Shown piece after piece: positions 42,407-51,782 of a stretch of DNA of 64,000 nt. The notes beneath the pieces are model-generated. The model was not told the origin of the DNA and ran no database searches. It saw only the letters and a list, made by a program, of their open reading frames with translations. The position numbers and the translations under genes were made by a program. Source of the DNA: Alloalcanivorax marinus (lineage in GTDB: Bacteria > Pseudomonadota > Gammaproteobacteria > Pseudomonadales > Alcanivoracaceae); NCBI RefSeq assembly GCF_016785095.1, contig NZ_JAEKJB010000008.1, forward strand, positions 682,001-746,000. The letters are read 5' to 3'. Each line of letters starts with the position of its first letter. Within the stretch, counting starts at the first letter, position 1.

Positions 42407-43591
42407 TCAGCGGCGCGCCGAAAAGCAGCGCGCCAGCAGGGCGTCGTTCAATTCCTGGTAAGTGAATGACTCGGCCGTCTCGTTGTTCAGCGTCACCGTC
42501 ACGATACCGGCATTCCCATCATATTCCACCTGGGCGGTATTGCCCGCCTGGTCTTCCATGGTCAGGCCGCCGGAAACGATGGACTGGGTGTCACCGGGCA
42601 CGAACAGAGCCTCGTCCTTGTCGCGCTCCTGGTCCACGGTCAGGCCATCGGTGCTGACCTGATAGCGACCGACCGGACACTCACCCCCGATGGGCTGGCC
42701 GTCACTGTCCAGGAAACGGCGGCCGAACACACCACTGTAACGCTCTTCCCGGTACTCGGAGGCGGAACGGTCATTCTTCGCATCATAGCTCATCACGAAG
42801 CGGTCGTTGGCGCCGGTGCCAGTCTGCAGATCGTAGCCGATACCGTCACTGCCGCCGCTGCGGATGCGGCTCACCTGGTACAGCTCGGTGGCGCCACCGC
42901 CATCACCCAGTTGGCTGTCCTGGGCGGTGCCCCGCCGTATCTCCACATGGCCGTCCCAGTACCGGGACCAGTCCAGGACGGGTCCGTCTTCGGTGTTCAG
43001 AACCGCGGTATAGGGATCGTCCAGGCTGACGCCAGAGAGTTCATAGGCCACGAACACATCGGCATTGGCGGGATCGGCGTTCACCGGGTAGCCGATGCGT
43101 CGCTCGCCCTCGGTGTGTGTCTCCAGGAACTCGGACGGATCGGACAAGTCGCCTTCCTGGCAGCCCTGTTCATCGGTGGTGACCACATCGAAAAGACTGC
43201 CGGTATAAGGTGACCCCAGGTCCTCATCGGCACGGCCGAGAAAAACCACCTGGCCACCGTCGGAGCAGTCCTGGGTCCGCACTACCCGGCTCTCCTCAAC
43301 ATCACCGCCCAGCATGCCGAACAGGGAGAGCCCGGCGGCGGTCATGCCCACGGTGCTGCCGTAGACGGAACCCGGCGCCAACAGGGCCACGGTTTCCGCG
43401 CTATCGAAGGTGGCGGCGGGCACTTCGGAGAGCGAGCGCGGCAGGGTGTCGCCGCCGTCTCCGCCGCCGCCGGGGGTGGAACCGCCACCGCCGCCGCCAC
43501 CGCCGCTGCCGCCACAGGCGGCGAGCACGCCGGCCAGGGCCAGGGTGAGACCGGCCCGGGCCGGTGCGCGGTCAAACCGAATCCGTTTCAT
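42407..43591 (-). CDS. Glycine-rich-linker lipoprotein, unknown function
   Basis: 394 residues. The signal ends in LAGVLAAC, a lipobox, followed by a flexible linker GGSGGGGGGGGSTPGGGGDGG and a large polar domain with about five cysteines. No known domain is recognised; the many Asp, Tyr and Ser residues and beta-prone pattern fit a surface or periplasmic domain. It has AAGGAG before ATG 43591 and lies four bases after the DUF4892-OmpA gene, so it is probably the last gene of the Tad transcript. Confidence 0.75.
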   Translation of the reverse strand: MKRIRFDRAPARAGLTLALAGVLAACGGSGGGGGGGGSTPGGGGDGGDTLPRSLSEVPAATFDSAETVALLAPGSVYGSTVGMTAAGLSLFGMLGGDVEESRVVRTQDCSDGGQVVFLGRADEDLGSPYTGSLFDVVTTDEQGCQEGDLSDPSEFLETHTEGERRIGYPVNADPANADVFVAYELSGVSLDDPYTAVLNTEDGPVLDWSRYWDGHVEIRRGTAQDSQLGDGGGATELYQVSRIRSGGSDGIGYDLQTGTGANDRFVMSYDAKNDRSASEYREERYSGVFGRRFLDSDGQPIGGECPVGRYQVSTDGLTVDQERDKDEALFVPGDTQSIVSGGLTMEDQAGNTAQVEYDGNAGIVTVTLNNETAESFTYQELNDALLARCFSARR

Positions 43592-43595
43592 CGTC

Positions 43596-44585
43596 TTAAT
43601 CTCCTTGGGGCTGGGTTGCGCCGTCGCCGGTGGGGGCCGGATCCGACGGAGGCGGCGCCGTTTCGGCGTCCGCCTGGGGGGTGGGGGCCGGCTCGGGCCG
43701 TTGTTCCAGGATCAGATCCACCCGGCGCCAGTGGTGGCCGTCCTCGCCCGGCGGCGGCACCTGGACCTGGCCGCCGTGGTTGGCGACCCGGTCGCCGGCG
43801 TCGGCGTGGTCGGCGAGCCATGTAGCGACCCGGTCGGCGCGCTCCCGGGCCAGCCGGCGATTGCTGTCACGGCCGTTTTCAGTGGCGCCGTCACCGGCGC
43901 CATCGGCGTAGCCGGTGACGGCGGCCTGGAGGTCGTCCTGTTCGCGCAGGGCGGTGGCCACGCGGTCCACACGCAGCAGATCGGCCAGGCTCAGGCGGCT
44001 GTCGTTGAGCGCGAAGAACAATTGCTGTTTACCGGGTTCCGCGGCCAGGGTTCGGACCCGGGTGAGCCGGGCGTTTTCCATGCTCACCACCACACTGCGC
44101 GGCAGGTCGTCCACTTCATTGACGTACACCGCCACATAGTCGCCGCGCTCGGCCTGGGCGCCCTTGTGGGCCAGCAGGTAATGCTGGCTGGTGCTGTCGC
44201 CGATCACGCCCTTGCCCAGCATCAGCCGCCAACCGGCGGCGTCACCGCAATCGTCCTGGTGGCACTCGAACGCGACCCGGTAACCGGCGCCCATGAGCCG
44301 GCCGCGGTAATGGTCGATGATGCTCAGATCACTGTCGGCGGGGGGATGATCGAGCACCAGGCGGCGCATCCGCCCGACCACATGAATCTCGCCGCCGGAG
44401 GCGTACCCCTGACGATTCTCATTGTCCAGGTAGCGTATCGGTGAGCTGGGCAGCACCAGGTTGGCGCGCGACTGGTAGGTGCGCGCCATTACCGTTTCAT
44501 GCTCGAACAGCGCCTGCGGCTGCAAGGCCTCCACGGAGCCGGCCAGGGCCATCAACGCCATCGCCGGCAGCATTCGCTTGATCAT
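43596..44585 (-). CDS. DUF4892 / OmpA-domain outer-membrane protein
   Basis: 329 residues. A signal peptide (MLPAMALMALAGSVEA) precedes a DUF4892-like domain (residues 30-190) and a C-terminal OmpA-type peptidoglycan-binding domain with AAVTGYADGAGDG and RRLARERADRVATWL. A proline/alanine-rich tail (PPPSDPAPTGDGATQPQ) follows. It should tie the outer membrane to the cell wall. Position at the 3' end of the Tad genes, three bases after a TadE-like gene, suggests a supporting role for the pilus. Confidence 0.82.
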   Translation of the reverse strand: MIKRMLPAMALMALAGSVEALQPQALFEHETVMARTYQSRANLVLPSSPIRYLDNENRQGYASGGEIHVVGRMRRLVLDHPPADSDLSIIDHYRGRLMGAGYRVAFECHQDDCGDAAGWRLMLGKGVIGDSTSQHYLLAHKGAQAERGDYVAVYVNEVDDLPRSVVVSMENARLTRVRTLAAEPGKQQLFFALNDSRLSLADLLRVDRVATALREQDDLQAAVTGYADGAGDGATENGRDSNRRLARERADRVATWLADHADAGDRVANHGGQVQVPPPGEDGHHWRRVDLILEQRPEPAPTPQADAETAPPPSDPAPTGDGATQPQGD

Positions 44586-44588
44586 TCT

Positions 44589-45386
44589 TTACCTCAGATT
44601 CTTGCAGTTGGTGTTGCCCCGCGGATTGCCTTCGCAACGCACCGGCGTTTGCATGCGCACCACGGCATGGCTGGACAATGGAAAGTAGTAGCCGCCCTGA
44701 GCGGCACGCAGCAGGCTGCAACGGCGCCAGTCCGCGGAGTTGAACAGGCCGCTCAGATTGACCGCCTCCCAGACCAGACGGTTGATGCCCGGCACCTTCA
44801 TCTCCTGGCACCAGAGGGTTCGAATCTTGAGCAGATTGGCGTCCTGAACATTGATCTTGCGGCCGTCCACATCCACCAGGGTGGTGGGGCGCTGCTCCAG
44901 ATTGTCATTGGGTATTTCATAAAGTCGCTGGTCGGCATCCACCTCGCGATAGTCGCCACCGTTGGGGCAGCCACCACGCCCACAATCGCTGGTCAGCCCC
45001 CAGGCGGGCTTCGAGAACTCGCGGAACCCCTTGGCGGTGGGCGAGACCACGTCCACCTTGGCGATCGGGTGCGCCTCGATGCCATAAAGCGCATCCAGGG
45101 CTTCGCGCCGCACGGTATAGGTGGCCAGACTCGGCGTCTCGCCGGGGGGCACCGCGTACAAGGTCGGCACCATGCTGCGCACCAACTCGTGCTTCATGTC
45201 GCTGGTGTAGGCGTGATGCAGGCTACCGGCGCGGGCGGCACGGAAGGTGGCGTCGTTAAGCGTTGCCTTGGCGCGGTACATCAGCCCGAGCTGAATGATG
45301 GCGAGCAGCAGCGGCACCCCCCAGGCGAAGGTGATCAGCATCTCCGCCAGAGCCTGCCCGCCTTGCGCGCGCCGACGGGCCCTCAC
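44589..45386 (-). CDS. TadE-like minor pseudopilin
   Basis: 265 residues from GTG 45386 (GTGA overlap with tadD). A short basic leader ends in GG, then QALAEMLITFAWGVPLLLAIIQLGL, the TadE-like helix with Glu at +5 after the predicted G/Q cleavage. The rest is a periplasmic domain with several cysteines (CGRGGC, RCSLL, CEGNPRGNTNC) that could form disulfides. It may cap or initiate the Flp pilus. Confidence 0.8.
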   Translation of the reverse strand: MRARRRAQGGQALAEMLITFAWGVPLLLAIIQLGLMYRAKATLNDATFRAARAGSLHHAYTSDMKHELVRSMVPTLYAVPPGETPSLATYTVRREALDALYGIEAHPIAKVDVVSPTAKGFREFSKPAWGLTSDCGRGGCPNGGDYREVDADQRLYEIPNDNLEQRPTTLVDVDGRKINVQDANLLKIRTLWCQEMKVPGINRLVWEAVNLSGLFNSADWRRCSLLRAAQGGYYFPLSSHAVVRMQTPVRCEGNPRGNTNCKNLR

Positions 45387-45838
45387 TGCGCTTCTCCATC
45401 CTTGCTGGTCAGCGCTTCCACAAGCCGCTGGCGCAGCGCGCCGAGACGGCGTTGATCCGCCGGCCGGTCGGCGAACCGCTGCTCCGCGTCCGCCAGGGTT
45501 CGCAAGGACTGACGGGTGCGCACGAGGGCCAGGTTATACCAGGCCCGCGCCTGATCCGGGTCCAGATCCAGGCAACGCTCATACATGGTGATGGCGGCAT
45601 CGAGCTGGCCGGTACGGGCATAGATATTGCCGAGCCGGAACCAGCCTTCATACAGCTCCGGGTTATCGGAAACCAGCTCCCGATAGTAGGATTCCGCTTC
45701 CACGAACAAGCCTTGTTGATAGGCTTTCTCGGCGAGCCTGAGTTTATCCGCGCTGGCCTCGCCATCGCGGGACGGAGCCGTGGCGGCGCAGGCGCTAAGC
45801 GCCGCCGCCAACAGCAGCGTCAGCAACAATCTGTACAT
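45383..45838 (-). CDS. tadD: TadD-like TPR lipoprotein
   Basis: 151 residues. The signal ends in LLAAALSAC (lipobox). Two or three tetratricopeptide repeats follow: AEKAYQQGLFVEAESYYREL, YEGWFRLGNIYARTGQLDAA and AWYNLALVRTRQSLRTL. TadD lipoproteins help the secretin RcpA assemble in the outer membrane. The first 44 bases overlap the end of the DUF192 gene in another frame. Confidence 0.85.
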   Translation of the reverse strand: MYRLLLTLLLAAALSACAATAPSRDGEASADKLRLAEKAYQQGLFVEAESYYRELVSDNPELYEGWFRLGNIYARTGQLDAAITMYERCLDLDPDQARAWYNLALVRTRQSLRTLADAEQRFADRPADQRRLGALRQRLVEALTSKDGEAQ

Positions 45839-46154
45839 GGCTGTTCTCCTTGATTCCGAGAGTGGCGGCGGCGCCGGCGGCCAGTTCCAGCACCGACCGG
45901 GCGCGCCATACGGTAGCGGTACGCCAGGGCCGGATGCCGGCTCGCACGCTCAGCACCCGGCCCTCGCCATCGAGAAAGACCGCGTCGATGGCGAAACGCA
46001 TGAAAAACATATGGATCGAGCGGCAAGCCGGTATCCAAAGCGCCTGGTCCGTGGCCAGATGGCGCCGACCGATCAGCCCCACCAGCCGCTGCCGGTAGCG
46101 GCGTGCCGCCTGCACCCGCACCGGCGCCTCGCGCCCGTCGATCCGGAGCTTCAC
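45795..46154 (-). CDS. DUF192 family protein
   Basis: 119 residues from GTG 46154, with GGGAGGT upstream and a GTGA overlap with the tadC stop. Motifs of the family are clear: RLVGLIGRRHLATDQALWIP, SIHMFFMRFAIDAVFLD (the M-x-F-x-x-x-I-D-x-x-F core) and VLELAAGAAATLGI. DUF192 proteins are small, of unknown role, and occur near Tad genes in other bacteria. The frame could be extended far upstream, but that part is antisense-like shadow within tadC. Confidence 0.85.
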   Translation of the reverse strand: MKLRIDGREAPVRVQAARRYRQRLVGLIGRRHLATDQALWIPACRSIHMFFMRFAIDAVFLDGEGRVLSVRAGIRPWRTATVWRARSVLELAAGAAATLGIKENSHVQIVADAAVGGGA

Positions 46155-47038
46155 CGGAACACCTCCCACAACTTCATGGCGATCGGGAAACCGATGATCA
46201 AAAAGGTGGTCGGGAAGATGAACGCCACCAGCGGCAGGATCAGCTTCACCGGCGCCTGCATGGCCAGCTTCTCGGCCAGTTGGAAGCGCTCGGTACGGCG
46301 CTGGTCCGCCTGCCCCTTGAGTACGTCGCCAACGCTGGCGCCGGTACGCTCCGCCTGCACCACGGCGTTGACGAAGGTTTGCACGGCGTCCACGTCGACC
46401 CGATCGGCCATCAGACGCAGCGCGTCGAAGCGCCCCATGCCGGCACGGATGTCGCGCATCACCTTGTTCAGCTCCACCTTCATGGGGCCTTCCGGCCCCT
46501 TCTCCACGGAATGACGGATGGCACCGGTGAAGTTGGCCCCGGCCTGGATGCTCATGGCCAGATAATCGAGAAAAACCGGCAGTTGACGAAGAATCTCCAC
46601 GCGCCGTTTCTTGCGTTTTTCCCGGGCATTGAGATAGGGCAACGCGAAACCGATCAGGCCGGCGATCAGGACCCACAGGCCGTCGCTGTAATCGAGCATC
46701 AGCAGGCACAGCCAGGTGCCCAGCATGAACAACAGTGAAGACACCACCTGCAGCCCGAAGAACTGCTGGGCGTTCATCATGAAACCCTGCCCGGATTGCG
46801 CCAGCAGGCGGTTGCCGCGAGCGATCTGCTCCACCCGCATAAGGCTGCCAAGGTAGTGGGCGAAGAATTCCACCAGTGGCCAAATCAGGCGCAGCATGAA
46901 CGGCAGCGGGTCCATGAATTCCCGCTCGTCACGCTCCACTTCCTTGCGCGCCCGACTGATCGCCAGAAACATCAGGATGAAGGCCACCGGCAGCAGCCCC
47001 ACGGCGACGATGGCGTAAAACGCTCCGGAATCAAACAT
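46151..47038 (-). CDS. tadC: Tad pilus platform protein TadC (GspF/T2SSF family)
   Basis: 295 residues. Helices near residues 5-25, 90-130 and 265-290 frame the cytoplasmic T2SSF domain (LAMSIQAGANFTGAIRHSVE and LRLMADRVDVDAVQTFVNAVVQAE). Together with TadB it forms the inner-membrane base on which the TadA motor acts. Its start overlaps the tadB stop by eight bases. Confidence 0.92.
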   Translation of the reverse strand: MFDSGAFYAIVAVGLLPVAFILMFLAISRARKEVERDEREFMDPLPFMLRLIWPLVEFFAHYLGSLMRVEQIARGNRLLAQSGQGFMMNAQQFFGLQVVSSLLFMLGTWLCLLMLDYSDGLWVLIAGLIGFALPYLNAREKRKKRRVEILRQLPVFLDYLAMSIQAGANFTGAIRHSVEKGPEGPMKVELNKVMRDIRAGMGRFDALRLMADRVDVDAVQTFVNAVVQAERTGASVGDVLKGQADQRRTERFQLAEKLAMQAPVKLILPLVAFIFPTTFLIIGFPIAMKLWEVFR

Positions 47039-47885
47039 CGATGGACACTATCTTCTTGATGAACCAGAACCCGAGCAGCTCGAGCACCACGACCACGGCA
47101 CACACCGCCCAACCCGCCATGGTGGTGAACAGCTTGCCCATGGCCTCCGGTTCGATCTGGGCGATGGCGAAACCCACCGCCAGGGGCAGCAGCGCCATCA
47201 CATAGCCCTGGGCCTTGCCCATGGCGGTAAGCGCCTTGATCTTGCCTTCGATCTCCAGCTTGCGGCGCAGCGTCTCGGCCAGCCGCGCCAACACGTCCGC
47301 GAGGCTGCCGCCCACTTCACGGGCGATCTTCATGCCGGCGGTGAGCATGCGCAGGTCCTCGCCGGGCATGCGCTCCTGCATGTTGTCGAGCGCCTCATTG
47401 AAATCCACGCCCATCTTCAGCTCTCGCAGCAGCAGCCCGAACTCCTGGCGGATCGGCCCGGAGGATTCCTTGACCATCAGCTCCAGCGCCGACTGCAGGT
47501 TGGAACCGGCACGCAGCATTGAAGCCACCGACGCCATGCTGTCCGGCAGCGCGTAGCTAAAACTGCGCTCGCGGCGGGCACGCAGCACCGAATACACCAT
47601 GCGCGGACAGGCGGCCAGTAGCGCCGCCGACAGCAGGCTGACCAGCAGATTGCCGGACATCGCCCATATCAGGAACGCCGACACCACCAGAATTCCCAGG
47701 TTGAATAAAAACAGCTTCTGGGGATCGATAAAGATGAACAGATCCTTAAGGTTCGCCTCCGCGCTCTCACGAAAGCGCTCCTCGTACCGCACCGCCGCCT
47801 GGGTAAACAGGCGGTAGCCCATCAGCGCGAACAGGAATACGCTGACGGCCAGCAGCAACGCGAACAGCAGGATGCTAAAAGTCAT
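47031..47885 (-). CDS. tadB: Tad pilus platform protein TadB (GspF/T2SSF family)
   Basis: 284 residues. Two N-terminal helices, then a further hydrophobic pair near 72-92, the T2SSF domain with ASMLRAGSNLQSALELMVKES and LTAGMKIAREVGGSLADVL, and a final helix pair (AQGYVMALLPLAVGFAI and TTMAGWAVCAVVVVLELLG). It works with TadC. It overlaps the end of the tadA gene by 11 bases. Confidence 0.92.
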   Translation of the reverse strand: MTFSILLFALLLAVSVFLFALMGYRLFTQAAVRYEERFRESAEANLKDLFIFIDPQKLFLFNLGILVVSAFLIWAMSGNLLVSLLSAALLAACPRMVYSVLRARRERSFSYALPDSMASVASMLRAGSNLQSALELMVKESSGPIRQEFGLLLRELKMGVDFNEALDNMQERMPGEDLRMLTAGMKIAREVGGSLADVLARLAETLRRKLEIEGKIKALTAMGKAQGYVMALLPLAVGFAIAQIEPEAMGKLFTTMAGWAVCAVVVVLELLGFWFIKKIVSIDV

Positions 47886-49566
47886 GCGCCTCTTCCCGGT
47901 TACGGAACAGGTTCATGTCCACCTCGATGTGCCGCTCGCGCATCTCCTCGACGAAATCCGGGATCGCGCCGGTGGCGACGAAATCACCGCGCACCCGGCC
48001 TTCCTGGTCATAGCCTTTCTGCTGGAAGCGGTAAATCTCGGACAACTGGATCACCCCGCCTTCCAGGCCGGTGACCTCGGCGATGCTGGTCACCTTGCGG
48101 CTGCCGCAGGCAAAGCGGGTCTGCTGAACGATGATGTCCACCGCCGAGGCGATCTGTTCGCGGATCGCGTGCACCGGAAGATCCATGCCGGACATCAGCA
48201 CCAGCACCTCAAGACGCGAGATGCAATCCCGCGGCGAGTTGGAGTGGATGGTGGTCAGCGAGCCATCGTGGCCGGTGTTCATCGCTTGCAGCATGTCCAG
48301 CGCTTCACCGCCACGGCATTCGCCCACCACGATACGGTCCGGACGCATACGCAGACAGTTCTTCACCAGATCGCGGATAGTGATCGCGCCACGGCCTTCC
48401 TGGTTGGCGGGTCGCGCTTCCAGGGACACGAGATTAGGTTGGTAGAGCTTCAGCTCGGCGGCATCCTCCACGGTGATGATCCGCTCGCTATCGGGGATGA
48501 AATTGGACAGCACGTTGAGCAGAGTGGTCTTGCCCGAGCCGGTACCACCGGAAATCACCACGTTCTTGCGGTTGCGCACCGCCAATTCCAGGAACGCCAC
48601 CATCTCGTCGCTGAGCGAACCGAACCGGCGCATGTGCTGCGCGGTAAGGCGCTCCTTCATGAACTTACGGATGGTGAGGTTGGGCCCCTTGAGAGCCAGC
48701 GGCGGGATCACCGCGTTGACCCGCGAGCCATCCTTGAGCCGGGCATCCACCATCGGTGAGCTTTCGTCGATACGCCGGCCCAGCGGCGAGACAATGCGCT
48801 CGATGGCGGAGATCACCGAGGTATCATCGGTGAAAGTCACCCGGGACTGATTGAGACGGCCATTGCGCTCGTAATAGATTTCATCGCGGGCATTGACCAT
48901 GATCTCGGAAATGCTGTCATCGGCCAGCAATGGCTCCAGCGGGCCCAGACCCACCGCCTCGGCGAGCACCTGGCGCGCCAGTTCGTCCTTGTCTATATCG
49001 GCGTCGATACCGTCCTGATCACGGATGATCTTGTCGATGGCCCCGGCGGTGAATTGCCGCAGCTCCTGATCGCTCATGTCCGCCACGTTGACCCGGCGCA
49101 GGTCCATGTAGTCCACCAGGGAGCGACGGATACGTTCGCGCCAATGGGTAACACGGGCCTCATGCTCATGGGACCGGGGCGTTTCATCCGGCTCGTAGCG
49201 GTTCGTGGTCTGTTCGGGTTCCGCCGCCCCCGGCGCCGCCTCGGAGGCGGGCCGGCGCAGCTCGGACGGCGTGTTGAGCAGACGGCAACTGAGCCGGTAA
49301 TCACTGATCTCGACCACGTCCTCTTCGTCCAGCGGCCCGTACTCCTCCACCTTGCGGCCGTTAACGCTGGTGCCGGTACGATGGCCCTGATCGATCACGT
49401 AAAGGCCGTCCTCGCGGCATTGCAGGCGCGCGTGCAGCCCCGCCACCTTCCAGCCGGCCATGGGCACCAGGCTTTCCTTTTCCTTGCCGAGCACGCATTC
49501 AATCCGCTCGCAGGTGTAGCTGCCCACCAGGGTGCCTTTTTTGGTTTTGACCAGAACGCTGAACAT
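47875..49566 (-). CDS. tadA: TadA/CpaF pilus assembly ATPase with N-terminal FHA domain
   Basis: 563 residues, about 130 longer than usual TadA. Residues 1-100 form an FHA domain (LGKEKESLVPMAGWKVAGLH, then GTSVNGRKV), a phosphothreonine reader. A linker leads to the CpaF motor: SEIMVNARDEIYYER, Walker A SGGTGSGKTTLLNVL with Lys346, Walker B-type RMRPDRIVVGECRGGEALD, and HDGSLTTIHSNSPRDCISRLE. It powers pilin polymerization from the cytoplasm. The FHA fusion implies control by a Ser/Thr kinase, none of which is visible in the window. Confidence 0.93.
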   Translation of the reverse strand: MFSVLVKTKKGTLVGSYTCERIECVLGKEKESLVPMAGWKVAGLHARLQCREDGLYVIDQGHRTGTSVNGRKVEEYGPLDEEDVVEISDYRLSCRLLNTPSELRRPASEAAPGAAEPEQTTNRYEPDETPRSHEHEARVTHWRERIRRSLVDYMDLRRVNVADMSDQELRQFTAGAIDKIIRDQDGIDADIDKDELARQVLAEAVGLGPLEPLLADDSISEIMVNARDEIYYERNGRLNQSRVTFTDDTSVISAIERIVSPLGRRIDESSPMVDARLKDGSRVNAVIPPLALKGPNLTIRKFMKERLTAQHMRRFGSLSDEMVAFLELAVRNRKNVVISGGTGSGKTTLLNVLSNFIPDSERIITVEDAAELKLYQPNLVSLEARPANQEGRGAITIRDLVKNCLRMRPDRIVVGECRGGEALDMLQAMNTGHDGSLTTIHSNSPRDCISRLEVLVLMSGMDLPVHAIREQIASAVDIIVQQTRFACGSRKVTSIAEVTGLEGGVIQLSEIYRFQQKGYDQEGRVRGDFVATGAIPDFVEEMRERHIEVDMNLFRNREEAHDF

Positions 49567-49572
49567 TTTCCG

Positions 49573-50892
49573 TTACTCCATCAACAAAGCGTCGATTTCC
49601 ATATCCTTGCGGATCGACTCCACTTCCCCTCGCACCCGCTCAACCAGTTGCCGGTTGGTTTCCTCGTTGGCGTCGACGATGCGCGGAGTAACCATGATCA
49701 GCACTTCGCTTTCGTCGATGCGGTCCTCGGTGGTGCTGAACAGCTTGCCAAGAATCGGTATGTCGCCGAGGAAGGGCACTTTCTGGGTTTGCTTGGAGAG
49801 GTTGCCGGCCACCAGACCGGAGATAACGATGGTGTCCTGATCCTTGACGTTGATGGTGGTCAGCGCGCGCCGAACCAATACCCCGGGCACGCCGTTCACC
49901 TGGGTGGAAAGGTCGATGTTGCTGACCTCCGCTTCCACGGTGGCCTTGATGTCATCACCGGACACCACCGGCAGGATATTGAGGATGATCCCGTATTCAC
50001 GGAAGTTAACGTCAATGAAGCCGTCCTGGTTGATCACCGGGATCGGGTAGTCGCCGCCGGAACGGAACTCCGCTTCGTCGCCGCTGCGCGCCACCAGGCG
50101 CGGCGCCGACAGGATGCGCGCGTCGCCGACCTCGGCAAGGGCATCAATGGTGGAGCTGATCCCCGAGGTGATACCGAAATACTGGAAGGTATCGTAGCTG
50201 TCGAAATTGAAGTTGGCGTTTTCCAGAGCCTCGGCGATCTCCCCCGGCAGGCCATTCTCGGCGGCACTGTAGACACCAAAAATAGGGTTGGTGGTCGCCG
50301 CGGAATGGATGCCGTAAGCGGGGCCGCCAATCTGATCGTCCCAACGAATACCAAGACGCTGCAGATCCTGACGCCCGATCTCGACGATCTTCACATCCAT
50401 GCGAACCATCTCGGAGACCTCGAAACCATCGCCACGCACCATATTGATGGCGTTGGGCATCTGCTCACTGAGATCCTTGATGATCTCCAGGAAACGCTCC
50501 TCGACGCGGCCCTTGAACACCACGTACTTGCCGACCTGTTCAACCTGGAGGCCGTTGAACAGCCCCGCCAGTTTCTTGGAAACACTGAGCTGACGATCCA
50601 CCGGCAATTGAGAGACGGTTACTTCAAGGGTCTCCTTGCGACCACCGCGCTTCCAAACGGACACGTTGGATACCCCTTCGTCGACGCCAATCAACAACAG
50701 GGAGCCGTCGTCGAGCACTTTATAATTGAGCACACTGGGGCTGCCCACCGCGACCCGGGTAATGGTGCCCAGAGCGAACGAGCGCGCCTCGCCGGCGTAC
50801 AGATCCAGATAGCGGGTGCCGGCGGACGCCAGCGACGACCACAGACTGGCGGCCAGCAGCGCCACGACAATGCTACTTCTCATTACTTTCAC
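49573..50892 (-). CDS. rcpA: Tad/Flp secretin RcpA/CpaC
   Basis: 439 residues from GTG 50892, which has GGAGG six bases upstream, better than the ATG three codons later. Signal peptide VALLAASLWSSLASA, an N-terminal secretin domain (VGSPSVLNYKVLDDGSLLLI), a BON-like part, then the secretin core (VGDARILSAPRLVARSGDEA, GGDYPIPV, VRRALTTINVKDQDTIVISG and VPFLGDIPILGKLFST). It forms the outer-membrane ring through which the pilus exits. It overlaps the cpaB stop by 20 bases. Confidence 0.93.
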   Translation of the reverse strand: MKVMRSSIVVALLAASLWSSLASAGTRYLDLYAGEARSFALGTITRVAVGSPSVLNYKVLDDGSLLLIGVDEGVSNVSVWKRGGRKETLEVTVSQLPVDRQLSVSKKLAGLFNGLQVEQVGKYVVFKGRVEERFLEIIKDLSEQMPNAINMVRGDGFEVSEMVRMDVKIVEIGRQDLQRLGIRWDDQIGGPAYGIHSAATTNPIFGVYSAAENGLPGEIAEALENANFNFDSYDTFQYFGITSGISSTIDALAEVGDARILSAPRLVARSGDEAEFRSGGDYPIPVINQDGFIDVNFREYGIILNILPVVSGDDIKATVEAEVSNIDLSTQVNGVPGVLVRRALTTINVKDQDTIVISGLVAGNLSKQTQKVPFLGDIPILGKLFSTTEDRIDESEVLIMVTPRIVDANEETNRQLVERVRGEVESIRKDMEIDALLME

Positions 50893-51766
50893 TCACTGCC
50901 TCCGTATCCCATGCGTCGGCCGCCATTTGATAAACGCGGCCGTCCCCGGCGGTTTGCCTGCTCCAATAGTTACGTTCACTGTCGCCCGCGCGATAGACGC
51001 CCGAATTGAGCTGCCCCTGATCGGCTTCCCCACCGGCCAGCACCTCGATGCCATTGCGGCTTTGCGCCTGCCCGTAGTTGGCGGCTCGTTCATCGTCCGG
51101 ATGGCGCAACAGGAAGCCCAGTTCCCCAGCGGCACGCGCACGCAGCATTTTGGCCACGTCCTGAACCGGCACGCCCACCGTGATCGAGGAGTACGCCTGA
51201 CCGTCGGCACCGAACCCCATGTCGGCCATGGTGCGTGGCCCGGTGGCCAGTACCGTCACGTTGTCGAGCAGCTTTTCCATGTAGAAGGAATCGTTTTGAT
51301 CGCTGACGCTGATCAAATCGATGTGATCGCCGGCCTGCAGCAGACCTTCCGCGGAATCGAGCGGGCTGGCATCGACGGTGATGGCCCGCTCGCCGGGGCG
51401 CAGCAATTCGGAGAACGAACCGACGCCCTGCATGCCAGCGATGAATGCCGAGATCAGCGCGGTTCCTTCCTTCATGGGCATTTTCAGGCGCAGCCCGGAC
51501 ACGCCGTCATACTGGCCAACATTAATGGCACCGGAGGGCACGAATTCCCTGGGGATTTCACGGATCGCCATGGTGCTGCCATCGATCGGATCACCGGGAT
51601 AGAGGTCGCGGGCGGCGACCACCACCTGAACCGGCTCTTTCTGTCGCGCCAGTTCGCTGCGAATCGAGGCTTCGCGGTTCTCCAGATAGGTCAGACCGAG
51701 CCAGCCGGCGAGAACGGCCAGACCGACGGCGATCACCAGCATGATGATTGCGGTGTATTTCTTCAT
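50873..51766 (-). CDS. cpaB: Flp pilus assembly protein CpaB/RcpC
   Basis: 297 residues. One N-terminal helix (IIMLVIAVGLAVLAGWLGL), then an SAF-like domain (VVVAARDLYPGDPI, VGQYDGVSGLRLKMPMKEGT) and a beta-rich domain with HIDLISVSDQND and ITVGVPVQDVAKMLRARAAG. The C-terminal 90 residues are polar and longer than in many relatives. It is a periplasmic partner of the secretin. 17 bases separate it from the small Flp-like gene. Confidence 0.9.
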   Translation of the reverse strand: MKKYTAIIMLVIAVGLAVLAGWLGLTYLENREASIRSELARQKEPVQVVVAARDLYPGDPIDGSTMAIREIPREFVPSGAINVGQYDGVSGLRLKMPMKEGTALISAFIAGMQGVGSFSELLRPGERAITVDASPLDSAEGLLQAGDHIDLISVSDQNDSFYMEKLLDNVTVLATGPRTMADMGFGADGQAYSSITVGVPVQDVAKMLRARAAGELGFLLRHPDDERAANYGQAQSRNGIEVLAGGEADQGQLNSGVYRAGDSERNYWSRQTAGDGRVYQMAADAWDTEAVSESNEK

Positions 51767-51782
51767 TGCTTTATGAAACCCG

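Noticed and set aside
49054..51009. Long plus-strand frame opposite tadA, rcpA and cpaB
   Set aside because: Shadow of three Tad genes that have full motifs; composition is typical of reverse-frame GC-rich DNA.
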